Below, one piece after another: positions 33,108 to 42,248 of a stretch of DNA of 64,000 bases (the stretch's first letter is position 1; every line of letters starts with the position of its first letter). Source of the stretch: Rheinheimera sp. (GTDB taxonomy: Bacteria > Pseudomonadota > Gammaproteobacteria > Enterobacterales > Alteromonadaceae); the NCBI GenBank assembly GCA_003543135.1, contig DPJG01000023.1, positions 248,001 to 312,000 on the forward strand, given 5' to 3'. The notes beneath the pieces were generated by a model. The model was given only the letters and a program-made list of their open reading frames with translations. It was not told the origin of the DNA and made no database searches. Both the position numbers and the translations under genes were made by a program.

Positions 33108-34170
33108 CGTTATGTTCCACCTCAAACGGGATCCGGATATTCACTTTTACACCTTTGGGCTGATTTGGTGTCAGCACCAGCGAAAAGTTTTTATCATACA
33201 AAGCTGCCAGCCGTTCCCGGGTATTGACCAGGCCGACACCACCCCCATTAGGGGCTGTCTCGGGTTGCTCGGGCATACCCGGGCCGTTATCTGCAACTTC
33301 AATTAATAAATCATGACCAAACTTACGTGCCTTAATGCTGATCAGTCCACCACTACTTTGTCTTGCCACCGCATATTTAATGGCATTTTCAACCAGAGGC
33401 TGCAAAATCAGGCTTGGCACCAGCGCCTGCTGGGTATTTTCCGCAATATCAAATTCAATACTGAGGCGCTCGGAAAACCGGACTTTTTCGATTTCCAGAT
33501 ACAAATTAGCTGCGTAAATTTCCTGCGCCAGCGCAACCTTATTGATAGGGTCTTTGTAAAGTGAATAGCGTAAAAAATCACTGAGCCGGCTCAGCATTTT
33601 GTTCGCCGTTTCTGCTTCATTAATAAGAACCAGCGTTGACACTGCATTGAGCGTATTAAATAAAAAATGCGGATTAAGCTGATACCGCAGCATTTTCAGC
33701 TGTGCTTCGTGGGCTTTATTCGACGCTGTCAGCAGTTTTTGTTTTTCCAGCTGCAAAGTTTGGTAATAACGGATGCCAAAATACAAACCACTCCAGCTGA
33801 GCATCACATAAAAACCAACTGAGGTTTGGCGGAAATACTGGATCCAGTCATCCGGCCGGTAACCATGGCGGTAAATTTCCCAATAATTAAAGTTTTTCAC
33901 CACAGTCCAGATGCAGGACAGCACAAAAGCCATGGCCAGAATAGATAACACCATTTTCCAGGGGGCCCAGTGCCAGATCCGCTGATAGGCATAACGCATC
34001 GGAATGGACAGCAGCCAACCGGCATAAGCATCCAGCGCCACCACAAAAATATAGGCTTCGCGCATTTCCTGGAATAACGAGCCCAGATAACCGACCACGG
34101 CAAAACCAAGCCAGCCCAAGGTATGCAGGATCCAAAACTGGCGGTGACGGTCTTCAAAAATTTTGTGCAA
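33091..34170 (-). CDS. LytS/YehU-type membrane histidine kinase
   Basis: A 359-residue sensor with four likely membrane segments in residues 12-135 and no large periplasmic domain, then the His_kinase domain with phosphoacceptor His168 in QLNPHFLFNTLNA. The ATP-binding region has PLVENAIKYA, VADNGPGMP and GGGVGLVNTRERL. The start must be non-ATG: TTG at 34170 is preceded four codons up by an in-frame stop, and no other good codon is close. It forms a two-component system with the overlapping LytTR regulator. Confidence 0.88.
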   Translation of the reverse strand: MHKIFEDRHRQFWILHTLGWLGFAVVGYLGSLFQEMREAYIFVVALDAYAGWLLSIPMRYAYQRIWHWAPWKMVLSILAMAFVLSCIWTVVKNFNYWEIYRHGYRPDDWIQYFRQTSVGFYVMLSWSGLYFGIRYYQTLQLEKQKLLTASNKAHEAQLKMLRYQLNPHFLFNTLNAVSTLVLINEAETANKMLSRLSDFLRYSLYKDPINKVALAQEIYAANLYLEIEKVRFSERLSIEFDIAENTQQALVPSLILQPLVENAIKYAVARQSSGGLISIKARKFGHDLLIEVADNGPGMPEQPETAPNGGGVGLVNTRERLAALYDKNFSLVLTPNQPKGVKVNIRIPFEVEHNDEKLA

Positions 34171-34354
34171 ACTAAATACTCAGCGCTGACAGGAAAAACA
34201 GAACAAGCCGGATTATATCAAAGAAGCGCTGTCGGCCTTAAACGTTAAACTCAGACGGATCCCGCTTCGTCGCATGCAACAGCAGAAGTTGCAGCAGACA
34301 AAGCGGGAACTCAGGTTCTAACAACCAGAATGGAAAATTGGGTCAAGCAGAAAT

Positions 34355-34822
34355 TTAATAACGAATGCCAAAACGACGCAGCACAAAAGCTAAAATCCAG
34401 GCCGGACCTATCAGCAAAAATTGCAGATCTTTAAAAAACGATGGTTTTTTACCTTCGATGTGATGCCCGATAAACTGTAAAATCCACATCAGCACAAAAA
34501 GCACCAGTGACGCCAGCCATACATCAACCATCACCGCCGATTCAAACCAGCGCAAAAACAGCACAATAGCTGCACTGAAAATGGTCATACCAACACCTAT
34601 GGCAAAAGACAAACTGAAATAAAAACCAAGCACCGGCAAACAAATTAACAAAGGCCAGTTGATTTGTTGCTCGGCAAAACCTGCAAGTGGCATTGGAATT
34701 TGCCACAGCAAACCAAAAACGGTGAGATAAATCAGCGGTACTGCCAGAAAGTGAATTTTTTTATTGGTGGGGTTTTGATGACTCTCGGCATATTCTGCCA
34801 GCCATTGCTCTATAGTTTTCAT
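34355..34822 (-). CDS. Mpo1/DUF962-family membrane protein
   Basis: A 155-residue protein with three to four membrane segments. The N-terminal HQNPTNKKIHFLAVPL and the later LQFIGHHIEGKKPSFF are the His-rich signatures of the Mpo1 family; the yeast member is an Fe(II) dioxygenase in 2-hydroxy fatty acid alpha-oxidation. Whether the bacterial protein has this activity is not known. It is followed (on the minus strand) by the kinase gene after 184 bases, with no strong terminator. Confidence 0.82.
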   Translation of the reverse strand: MKTIEQWLAEYAESHQNPTNKKIHFLAVPLIYLTVFGLLWQIPMPLAGFAEQQINWPLLICLPVLGFYFSLSFAIGVGMTIFSAAIVLFLRWFESAVMVDVWLASLVLFVLMWILQFIGHHIEGKKPSFFKDLQFLLIGPAWILAFVLRRFGIRY

Positions 34823-34901
34823 TATGCAGGCTCTTGGTTAAGTTCGTTTTGATTGGTCAAACCACTTTAACGCCGAGCCCGGCAAACTACAAGAGGGCTG
34901 A

Positions 34902-35300
34902 TTATCCCAGCACAGGGGTTGGTTTCCGATCCGGCCCTAAAGCGACAAAAGTAAAGGTACCGGAGATAGCTTTGTGCTGGTCGTCGCTATACATATTCTC
35001 AACAAAAATATCTACATTCACCCTGATACTGGTGCGGCCCACATGTTCAATTCTGGCCACCAGTTCAATAATGGTGCCGGCCGGAATAGATTCTTTAAAG
35101 TCGACTCGGTCTGAAGACACTGTGACCAGTGGTTTACGGCAAAAACGGGTGGCGGCAATAAAAGCAGCTTCATCCATCCAGGCCAGAGCTTCACCACCAA
35201 ATAAGGTATTGTGATGATTGGTGCGGCCTGGAAAAACTGTTTTGGTCACGCGGGTCACGGCATATTCGGTACGAATCGCCACCTGAGCATCATTAGACAT
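34902..35300 (-). CDS. Hotdog-fold acyl-CoA thioesterase, YciA-like
   Basis: A 132-residue hotdog protein. NTLFGGEALAWMDEAAFIAA holds the helix and catalytic aspartate of the YciA/BFIT class; RVDFKESIPAGTIIELVARI is the second conserved part. It hydrolyses acyl-CoA esters. GAGGT is eight bases from the ATG. The gene lies 79 bases upstream of the Mpo1-like gene on the same strand, both being related to acyl metabolism. Confidence 0.86.
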   Translation of the reverse strand: MSNDAQVAIRTEYAVTRVTKTVFPGRTNHHNTLFGGEALAWMDEAAFIAATRFCRKPLVTVSSDRVDFKESIPAGTIIELVARIEHVGRTSIRVNVDIFVENMYSDDQHKAISGTFTFVALGPDRKPTPVLG

Positions 35301-35398
35301 GAGAACACCTCGGAACTAGAGCGCAAAAGGCGCGGATTTTAGTGAGCTTTTTCATAAAAGCCAACCGCGCCCTCAACAGGTATAAAAAAATGGTGTGT

Positions 35399-35749
35399 TT
35401 AACGCGCCAGCATAGGGCCAAGCGGCTGGCCGCCAACCAGATGCATATGAATATGATACACCTCCTGACCACCATGACTATTGCAATTCATAATAAGCCG
35501 GTAGCCCTTTTCACTGATGCCGGCATCAGCGGCCAGTTTACGCGCCACAGTAAACATCCGGCCAAGCGCGGCTTCATGCTGCGGCTCGACATCGTTGACT
35601 GTTGGGATCAGCACATTTGGCACTATCAGAATATGAGTTGGCGCTCTTGGATGAATATCCCGAAAGGCAGTAACCAGCTCATCCTGATATAACAACTCGG
35701 TGGCAATTTCGCGGCGGATAATTTTACTAAAAATTGTTTCTTCAGCCAT
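35399..35749 (-). CDS. hinT: HIT-family purine nucleoside phosphoramidase (HinT-like)
   Basis: A 116-residue HIT protein with the histidine triad [11 protein letters not shown] (His99, His101, His103) and [10 protein letters not shown] at the N-terminus, as in E. coli HinT. It hydrolyses AMP-amines. The ATG at 35749 has AAGGA six bases away; the upstream extension crosses into the divergent M61 gene. Confidence 0.92.
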   Translation of the reverse strand: MAEETIFSKIIRREIATELLYQDELVTAFRDIHPRAPTHILIVPNVLIPTVNDVEPQHEAALGRMFTVARKLAADAGISEKGYRLIMNCNSHGGQEVYHIHMHLVGGQPLGPMLAR

Positions 35750-35813
35750 TTCAGATCCTTCAATGATGCTTTTGGGTATACTTGGCACTTTTATTGTTGG
35801 CCGAGTATAAGTG

Positions 35814-37643
35814 ATGGACAAGGTTGCTTTCCACTTTTCAATTGCTGATATCACTGCACATTATTTAGATGTCACTTTAAGTTTTACCCCACCGAACACC
35901 GACCCTATTTTACTAACCATGCCGGCTTGGATCCCGGGCAGTTATCTTATCCGCAATTTTGCCAAGCATGTGGTGGCCATCAGTGCCAAAGACAGCCTGG
36001 GTGAGCTTGAGATATATGCTCACGATAAACACAGCTGGCAACTCAAGCACAATGCAAAGCCGGTGACTGTCAGCTACCGGGTTTATGCTTACGATTTGTC
36101 GGTGCGCGCCTGTTACATCAATGACGAAGTGGCGGTGCTGAACCCGGCTGCTTGTTGTCTGGCAGTGACCGGTTTAACGGAACGTCCACATCAGCTGGTG
36201 GTGGCAAAGGTGCAAGGTAAACCGGACTGGCACTGCGCCACCGGCTTAAAGCGCGCGCAAGGCACAGAGCTTTTAGGTTTTGGTGAATACCTGGCCGATA
36301 ATTATTTGCAGCTGATTGACAGCCCACTGTTGCTCGGCAAGCTGACGATGACCTCATTTGACCTTGAAGGTGTGCGGCATTATCAGGTGTACGCTGGCGC
36401 AGTGCTCGCCGATTTAGACAGAGTCAAGCGCGACCTCGCGCCGGTTTGTGCCCAGCAAATTGCGCTTTTTGGTGCTTTACCAGCAGATTTAACCGAATAT
36501 TGGTTTTTAAACTGGGTGGTCGACAATGGTTATGGTGGGCTTGAGCACCACAATTCCACTTTGTTGCTGTTAAGCAGATACGATTTACCCAATCCGCAGC
36601 AGCCGGATGAACTGAGCGACGACTATCAGAATTATCTGGCCTTGTGCTCGCATGAATACTTCCACACCTGGTGGGTAAAAAGGGCTAAGCCTGCAAGCTT
36701 CCTGCAATATCAGTTGCAGGCCGAACAATACACCTCCCAGCTGTGGTTATATGAAGGATTTACCTCCTATTACGACGATTTAGCCCTGGTGAGAGCCGGC
36801 ATTACCGACGCCAGTCAATATCTGAACACTTTGGCTAAAACCATCAGCCGGGTCAGCCGCGCCCCCAGCAACAGCAGGCAAAGTCTGGCAGACAGCAGTT
36901 TCAGCGCCTGGACCAAGTTTTATCAGCAAGATGAAAATGCGATCAACGCTGTGGTTAGTTATTACGCCAAAGGCAGCCTGGTGGCGCTTTGCCTGGATGC
37001 TGAGCTCAGGGCATCCGGACTCAGCCTCGATGCATTAATGCAGCAGTGCTGGCATGCCTTTGGTGTGTCGGGTCTTGGCAGTGAAGAGCAGGATTTCTGG
37101 CAACAGCTGATGCTGTATAGTCAAAACCCGGGCCTGACTGAAAAAGTACGCCGTTGGGTTGAACACCCTGAAGTGTTGCCGCTTGGTGAATCACTGCAAA
37201 ACCTTGGAGTGAAGCTTGACTGGCGCGGTGCTCATTCGCCACAGGATTTATCCGGTAAAGCTCAGAGTGGCGCCCCCAGAGCCTTTGGCGCTTTATACCA
37301 AAGCAATAACGAGGGCTTGCAAATTACCGCTGTGGCGGAAGGTTCAGCGGCATCAGCCGCAGGCCTGATGGCAGGTGACTTACTGATTGCTGTAGCCGGA
37401 CTAAAAGCCAACGACAAAAACTTTCAGGCCATGTTAAGCCGCCATCCGCTTGGTGCACATTTAGAGTTACATCTGTTCCGGCAACAGCGGTTGTTAAAGC
37501 TGCAATTGGAAATTTGTGAAGCGCCACAGGTAGTGGCCATGCTGGAAGTTGACAACGACACTGTTGCATCAGCTTGGCTAAAACAGGCTTCGTTGTTAAA
37601 AACAACGCCGGAAACCCTGCCAGAAATGACAAGCGCCCTTTAA
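35814..37643 (+). CDS. M61-family metallopeptidase with PDZ domain
   Basis: A 609-residue glycyl-aminopeptidase-like protein. The N-terminal beta domain (1-180) precedes the gluzincin core with HEYFHTW (His280, Glu281, His284) and the third ligand Glu314 in [11 protein letters not shown]; a PDZ domain follows at about 505-585 ([18 protein letters not shown]). No clear signal peptide, so it is likely cytoplasmic. I take ATG 35814 over the GTG three bases earlier. It is divergent from hinT with only 64 bases between. Confidence 0.9.
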   Translation: MDKVAFHFSIADITAHYLDVTLSFTPPNTDPILLTMPAWIPGSYLIRNFAKHVVAISAKDSLGELEIYAHDKHSWQLKHNAKPVTVSYRVYAYDLSVRACYINDEVAVLNPAACCLAVTGLTERPHQLVVAKVQGKPDWHCATGLKRAQGTELLGFGEYLADNYLQLIDSPLLLGKLTMTSFDLEGVRHYQVYAGAVLADLDRVKRDLAPVCAQQIALFGALPADLTEYWFLNWVVDNGYGGLEHHNSTLLLLSRYDLPNPQQPDELSDDYQNYLALCSHEYFHTWWVKRAKPASFLQYQLQAEQYTSQLWLYEGFTSYYDDLALVRAGITDASQYLNTLAKTISRVSRAPSNSRQSLADSSFSAWTKFYQQDENAINAVVSYYAKGSLVALCLDAELRASGLSLDALMQQCWHAFGVSGLGSEEQDFWQQLMLYSQNPGLTEKVRRWVEHPEVLPLGESLQNLGVKLDWRGAHSPQDLSGKAQSGAPRAFGALYQSNNEGLQITAVAEGSAASAAGLMAGDLLIAVAGLKANDKNFQAMLSRHPLGAHLELHLFRQQRLLKLQLEICEAPQVVAMLEVDNDTVASAWLKQASLLKTTPETLPEMTSAL

Positions 37644-37663
37644 AGAAGATCGTTGCGATAAAA

Positions 37664-37697
37664 AACATAATGCTGGCTTAAAGCCGGCGTTATGTTG
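37664..37697 (-). terminator. Terminator after the QueD-like gene
   Basis: AACATAATGCTGGCTT pairs imperfectly with AAGCCGGCGTTATGTT; on the minus strand it is followed by TTTTTTAT. Lies between the convergent M61 and QueD-like genes. Confidence 0.75.
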
Positions 37698-37718
37698 TAA
37701 AACAGACGAAAAAAGGCG

Positions 37719-38573
37719 TTAGCTAAAGGCGATAGCGCCTTTACCAACCCCTTCATACGCCACAACTTTGTAGTCGGCAGCCTCCATTTGCTGCAACTGG
37801 CCGGCAATATAATCAGCCAGGCATTCAACAGTTGTATCACAAGGTACTATTTCACAATGGTTTTTTGGCAAGCAGATTTCAAACCAACCTTGCGGCGCCT
37901 GATAACGGAAGCTGTGATCTTCCGCATTGGCTTTAATAAATTGCAGCTGTTCAGGTTGAACCAGATCTTCAGTGGTGCCTAAATAAATGTCCTGCCAACG
38001 TTCTGTCCAGTACTTATTTAATCTGGGCGACAGCATGCCATTTTGATAAATCTCAATGGTCGAACGGTGGCCATGCGCAATACGCTGGCAGTTACCGTCG
38101 TGTTTTTTCAAACCATGGCTGTAGTGATAATAAAAGCTGTTACTGCGCTCAGTTCTGAGCTGAAATTTCAGCGCTGTGACATTGGCTGGCAATAATGGCG
38201 TAATTTGCTCCGTTAAAAAGAGCGCGACACTTTGTTCGTGAATGGCATGACCAGGAATAGCAACATGAGCTTCTGCCGGGGAAGCAATCTGAATCAAACC
38301 GCGCTCACTTTGCCACTGCAGAATATGGGTTTCCCCCTGCTGCTGTTGCACCAGACAATCTGCGCTGGCCGGATACGCCAGTTTGTGATCAACCAGGCTG
38401 TCGATAGCTTTTTTAATCACTTTTTTGACGTGACCAAAATCAAACACCATCGAAGTGGCATTCAATTCACCGTGCAGCTCAACATCTACGATATAACTTT
38501 CACCAAGCAGGCCACGCTGCTGACAAAGGTAGGAAAAATCAATCACAGTTAAATCGCGGACAAATAAGATCAT
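37719..38573 (-). CDS. Two-domain 6-carboxytetrahydropterin synthase-like protein
   Basis: A 284-residue protein built of two 6-pyruvoyl-tetrahydropterin synthase-type halves; ordinary QueD is about 120. The C-terminal half has the zinc histidines and nucleophile: His153 in YSHGL, Cys162 and His167/His169 in NCQRIAHGH, and a late Glu in VAYEG. The N-terminal half lacks these but has the catalytic pair Asp62-His63 in LVDHKL after MVFDFGHVKK. Each half is thus incomplete alone. It may make the queuosine/folate-type pterin or have a changed role. The ATG at 38573 has a modest ACAGG site. Confidence 0.78.
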   Translation of the reverse strand: MILFVRDLTVIDFSYLCQQRGLLGESYIVDVELHGELNATSMVFDFGHVKKVIKKAIDSLVDHKLAYPASADCLVQQQQGETHILQWQSERGLIQIASPAEAHVAIPGHAIHEQSVALFLTEQITPLLPANVTALKFQLRTERSNSFYYHYSHGLKKHDGNCQRIAHGHRSTIEIYQNGMLSPRLNKYWTERWQDIYLGTTEDLVQPEQLQFIKANAEDHSFRYQAPQGWFEICLPKNHCEIVPCDTTVECLADYIAGQLQQMEAADYKVVAYEGVGKGAIAFS

Positions 38574-38697
38574 GCTGGGCCTGTCACTACAAAAAAAGTT
38601 GCCGGCATTATACGTCAAAGCAAAGCTTTGAGTTAACCCAAAGTTGCGTTAAGTCACCGCATTTCATTGCCAAAACAGCCAATAAATGCTGATGATT

Positions 38698-38955
38698 CTA
38701 GCGTTGATGATCGTTCAACCAGCCATTTAACAGACCAACCTGCCCCAGTTTATGAGCTGCATACATCAGCCGGATAGCGTTACTAAGCAGCAAACTATCA
38801 TTCCACTGGGTTTTTTGCTGAATTTCTTCGTAGCAGGCTAAGGCTTCAGGCGATAAATAACCTCTGAGCTCCTTGCGTCCGGACTGCTTTTGCCGCTCCC
38901 GGTAGCGCTGCTGTTTTTCGGCGTTGCTGAGTGTCTTTTTAGCCGGCTCTGTCAT
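38698..38955 (-). CDS. Small basic protein, possibly ribbon-helix-helix
   Basis: An 85-residue protein with a highly basic start (EKQQRYRERQKQSGRKELRG) followed by LSPEALACYEEIQ and two predicted helices. The layout of a basic region, a short strand, then helices resembles RHH DNA-binding proteins, but I do not recognise a named family. A strong GGGGAG six bases upstream of the ATG supports expression. It stands alone between the QueD-like gene and fabA. Confidence 0.65.
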   Translation of the reverse strand: MTEPAKKTLSNAEKQQRYRERQKQSGRKELRGYLSPEALACYEEIQQKTQWNDSLLLSNAIRLMYAAHKLGQVGLLNGWLNDHQR

Positions 38956-39040
38956 GCACTGCTCCCCGTCACACTATCTTCATCAAAATTACCCACAATG
39001 CTGTGCTGCACGTCGTGATTGTGACAAATCGGACTTGTTT

Positions 39041-39058
39041 AGCTTACAGCTGTTCGCT
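39041..39058. promoter_or_regulatory. FabR-like operator upstream of fabA
   Basis: AGCTTACAGCTGTTCGCT resembles the FabR consensus I recall (AGCGTACA-NN-TGTTCGCT) at all but one defined position and is roughly palindromic. It lies 36 bases before the fabA ATG, a position suited to repression of unsaturated fatty acid synthesis. Confidence 0.6.
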
Positions 39059-39093
39059 AAAGTGAACGGCAATTTTTTTCGGACTTAACATAC

Positions 39094-39606
39094 ATGACTC
39101 AGAATAGCTTTACAAAAGAAGAATTAATCGCTTGCGGCGAAGGCCGTTTGTTTGGTCCTGGCAACAGTCAGCTCCCTATCGGCAATATGCTGATGATCGA
39201 CCGTATCGTGCACATTTCAGAAGAAGGTGGTAAATACGGCAAAGGGCAAATTGTCGCTGAGTTCGATATTAATCCTGATCTGTGGTTCTTTGGCTGCCAT
39301 TTTCAGGGCGATCCGGTAATGCCTGGCTGCCTGGGTTTAGACGCCATGTGGCAGCTGGTGGGCTTTTTCTTAGGTTGGTCAGGAGGCCCGGGTAAAGGAC
39401 GTGCTCTGGGTGTGGGCGAAGTGAAATTTACCGGTCAGATTTTGCCAACAGCGAAAAAAGTAACCTACACCATCGATATGAAACGTGTTATTAAACGTAA
39501 GCTCTTTATGGGGATTGGCGACGGTGTGGTCAGTGTCGACGGCCGTGATATTTACGCCGCAGAAGAGTTAAAAGTTGGCCTGTTTCAGGACACCTCAAGC
39601 TTCTAA
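39094..39606 (+). CDS. fabA: 3-Hydroxydecanoyl-ACP dehydratase/isomerase
   Basis: A 170-residue FabA, the dehydratase-isomerase that branches fatty acid synthesis to unsaturated chains. Catalytic His69 and Asp83 lie in [21 protein letters not shown], and [18 protein letters not shown] follows. The ribosome site is weak. Convergent with rmf, as in related genomes; two hairpins separate them. Confidence 0.97.
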   Translation: MTQNSFTKEELIACGEGRLFGPGNSQLPIGNMLMIDRIVHISEEGGKYGKGQIVAEFDINPDLWFFGCHFQGDPVMPGCLGLDAMWQLVGFFLGWSGGPGKGRALGVGEVKFTGQILPTAKKVTYTIDMKRVIKRKLFMGIGDGVVSVDGRDIYAAEELKVGLFQDTSSF

Positions 39607-39644
39607 CTAGCCATTATTCGATAGCCACAACAGCAAGTGGTTTC

Positions 39645-39680
39645 AACAACAAAGCCCGCTATTGCGGGCTTTGTTGTTGA
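39645..39680 (+). terminator. Terminator after fabA
   Basis: A perfect 16-base inverted repeat (CAACAACAAAGCCCGC and its complement) around TATT, 38 bases after the stop. Confidence 0.85.
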
Positions 39681-39770
39681 TTAAATTTCGTTAAGAAACA
39701 GCGGCCGGGTTGTTATTCGGTATTCGGTCAGAGCTGACGCTGATCTGTCCAAATGAAGTAGGCCAAAAAC

Positions 39771-39800
39771 AACAAACCCCACCGAAGTGGGGTTTGTGTT
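39771..39800 (-). terminator. Terminator after rmf
   Basis: AACAAACCCCAC and GTGGGGTTTGTGTT pair around CGAA, 33 bases beyond the rmf stop on the minus strand. Confidence 0.7.
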
Positions 39801-39832
39801 GAGCGACGCATCAGGCGTCGGGAAGGATAAGA

Positions 39833-40015
39833 TTATTGGCCTTTACTAAAGAGCCCCACTCCACGGTCTTCCATCGCCTCGCGGTAACCCCCTAACCATT
39901 GCGAGCGCGCATCTAAATTCTGGTACGGACAAATTTCTTTAGAACGGCCTGTTACACCAGCACGGTAACCTTGAGCATGAGCACGTTCCAGACGATCACG
40001 TTTTTGTCTTTTCAT
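39833..40015 (-). CDS. rmf: Ribosome modulation factor
   Basis: A 60-residue Rmf. Typical features are MKRQKRDRLERAHAQGYRAG, then CPYQNLDARSQWLGGYREA and a short C-terminal tail. Rmf promotes 100S ribosome dimers in stationary phase. The ATG at 40015 has GAGGAAG eight bases upstream; the open frame continues to 40294 only because the A/T-rich leader lacks stops. The long leader of a few hundred bases suggests complex control. Confidence 0.95.
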   Translation of the reverse strand: MKRQKRDRLERAHAQGYRAGVTGRSKEICPYQNLDARSQWLGGYREAMEDRGVGLFSKGQ

Positions 40016-40511
40016 ACGGCAGTCTTCCTCAACTGTATTATTGGAGCACAGCACTTTTTCAGTCACCTGAAATAAGCCTGTAGTTAATAGATAGCCCCAG
40101 TACCGGAAAGGTTCAACCAAAGAAAACAGGAATAAAACTTGACAAAATCTAAGCGGCTGAACTTCATTACAATTTGATGGAAAAAAAATTAAATTTTTTT
40201 TCTGTTTTAGTGGCGTTTTCTGATTTTGCAAAATGAGTCCGCTAACACACCCTGATAGCCCGGGTAAAAACCGGCACAACATCGCGGTTGGCAAACAACA
40301 GCCTCAGTGCAGCATAAGAGTGATGTCATGATTTCTGCTCAGGCTTTAACCTATAACAGCAAGCAAAACTTGAGATGTATTCAGCGAGTGGAGTTATAAC
40401 AGAGTAAAAACTGCAATATTGGCAAACTCAGCTTATCAACAGCAGATTGGCGCTGGCAGAAAACCGGCGCCAATCTGAATTGAACAGCTCAACAAACTGA
40501 TCATTAAAACA
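40016..40511. other. 496-base leader/intergenic region between DUF3466 gene and rmf
   Basis: No gene is supported. It holds an A/T-rich near-palindrome at 40181-40201 (runs of eight A and eight T around TTAAA) that could bend DNA or act as an upstream promoter element for rmf. A minus-strand promoter may be TTGTAA (40174-40169) with TAGATT after 15 bases. Near its right end is an 11-base inverted repeat (see the next entry). Confidence 0.4.
40443..40477 (-). terminator. Hairpin downstream of the DUF3466 gene
   Basis: CAGATTGGCGC and GCGCCAATCTG pair around a 13-base loop, 35 bases after the DUF3466 stop. No T-tract follows on the minus strand. Confidence 0.5.
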
Positions 40512-42236
40512 TTAACGCAACACGCGTCTGCGCAGAAGACCTGCCAGCGCTAATAAAGATAAAGCCACCATACCTGTGCTGCCGCCTTTACGCTCGTAAC
40601 CCGCATCTTCGGCCGGACTACAGTTGTCGATAGTCCCGCCTGCCACAGGATTTAATTGCACAGCCACAGCGACTTCTTCACGCACCACATTGCCGGCACT
40701 GTCTTTTACCACATTGCCCTGACTGTCCTTTTTATCAACAGCTTTGACTGCAGTGGCCAGAATCACATTTTTTTCGTTAATATCCATCGCTGACACCAGT
40801 GTATAACCGGCGTCGCATTTGAGCATGGTATTGAGGTTGGTAAATTTATCTGTGCTGATGTCATATAAAAACGCCACATTGCGGCGGGAAGAAGACTGCT
40901 CAGTGTATGCCTCTGTGGTACCTACCACCAGATTATTGTCGTTTAACGCTTCCGGAATGGTATTGGCTGTTGCAAACAATGCATTCGGGAAACTAACGGT
41001 TTTGCTGTTGTAGTCATAAACAAAGAGTTTTTGTGCCGTTCGCGATTGGGCATAGGTATACCACTTTTGCTGCGCCACACCGACAATAATGTTTTTATTA
41101 TTCACATCAACAGCATTGCTGAATTCCCATTCTTTTGCATCGAGCAGTGGTTTCACCTCAGAGCCGCTAAATACAGTGGCTTGAGTGACGGTATAAATCT
41201 CATCGCGAAAGCTAAATGGGCTGAAACGAATGTCAGTGCTGTCGGTGTAAATAGAACTGCCGACAATCAGGCCTGCATCATTAACTTCGTTTGGTATGGA
41301 CGTGTACTGCACTGCCGGGTAATCGGTTCTGGTATGGGCCAGACCGGTATTTTTATCACCCAGGTAACCTAACTGTACCGGAGCAGCCGGTTTACCATTG
41401 GCGTCCAACTGCCAGACCAGGCCGTTATTAATATAAGCCATACTCTGCGGACTGCTGACAATGCTGTGATAACAGAGCGCAACAGGTTCAGTTTTACCGA
41501 CGCATGCGGTGGTGATGGCGCTGATGGTGGCATCTGTCATCGAAACGCTACCATAACCCACCACTTTGCCATTGTTACTGATAGCCCGGGCTACTGAAAA
41601 ACCACCACCATAATTAGTATAAAGTGGAGGCAAAGTTTCAGTAACGCCATTGGTCATTACAGTGCCCAACACATAACCTGCTTGTGGCACCCACAGTCTC
41701 TGCGCCGCTGGGTTGGGTGTTGCCTCTGTTGGTGCTGGTGTAAAACTCTGCACGCTAAAAGGCGCGCTGGCGTAACCTGCAATCTGCCCCAAATCATTGA
41801 TATCGGTCAGATATTCATAGTTGGTCTGAACCGGAGCTGTTTCTCTTAATTTCAGCAGTTGTTTGTTATCTAAACGGCTGGCAAAAGCGTCACTAAAACG
41901 TTGTACTTTATAATCGCTGGCAGACGCCTGCAGATAGTTCAGCAGGACCGTTTGCGCCTTGTCATTAATATTGCCCTTTTTGACTTCTTCAATTTCAGCA
42001 GCAGTGAGGGCCGAGGTGATGGTTGAGTTGGTAAAATCAACATAAGTTAAATCCACAGGGAAATTAAACTGACCCGTTATAGTACCCACTGCCTGATTAC
42101 TGTTATTGATTGCCGAAGAAAAACTTGATTTGTAACCGTCGACAGGACCAAGTTCAACAACCTGGTAGACTTCAGCCTGAGTCGCAAATACCGATAAAGC
42201 CGGTAACATTGCGAAAAAAATAGGCGTTAATTTCAT
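40512..42236 (-). CDS. DUF3466 exported protein with GlyGly-CTERM tail
   Basis: A 574-residue protein with signal peptide (MKLTPIFFAMLPALSVFATQAE) and repeats of the form NNSNQAVG, NDLGQIAGYA, NNGKVVGYGS, NDAGLIVGSS and NDNNLVVGTT, as expected for the HAF-like repeats of DUF3466. The C-terminus is GGSTGMVALSLLALAGLLRRR, which fits a GlyGly-CTERM sorting signal cleaved by rhombosortase and linked to type II secretion. It is therefore probably a surface or secreted protein. Role unknown. It is downstream of uup on the same strand with only 12 bases between. Confidence 0.86.
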   Translation of the reverse strand: MKLTPIFFAMLPALSVFATQAEVYQVVELGPVDGYKSSFSSAINNSNQAVGTITGQFNFPVDLTYVDFTNSTITSALTAAEIEEVKKGNINDKAQTVLLNYLQASASDYKVQRFSDAFASRLDNKQLLKLRETAPVQTNYEYLTDINDLGQIAGYASAPFSVQSFTPAPTEATPNPAAQRLWVPQAGYVLGTVMTNGVTETLPPLYTNYGGGFSVARAISNNGKVVGYGSVSMTDATISAITTACVGKTEPVALCYHSIVSSPQSMAYINNGLVWQLDANGKPAAPVQLGYLGDKNTGLAHTRTDYPAVQYTSIPNEVNDAGLIVGSSIYTDSTDIRFSPFSFRDEIYTVTQATVFSGSEVKPLLDAKEWEFSNAVDVNNKNIIVGVAQQKWYTYAQSRTAQKLFVYDYNSKTVSFPNALFATANTIPEALNDNNLVVGTTEAYTEQSSSRRNVAFLYDISTDKFTNLNTMLKCDAGYTLVSAMDINEKNVILATAVKAVDKKDSQGNVVKDSAGNVVREEVAVAVQLNPVAGGTIDNCSPAEDAGYERKGGSTGMVALSLLALAGLLRRRVLR

Positions 42237-42248
42237 TCAAATCCCCTA

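Noticed and set aside
39833-40294. A 153-codon open frame on the minus strand
   Set aside because: Only the last 60 codons resemble a protein (Rmf) and have a ribosome site; the upstream part is the A/T-rich leader.
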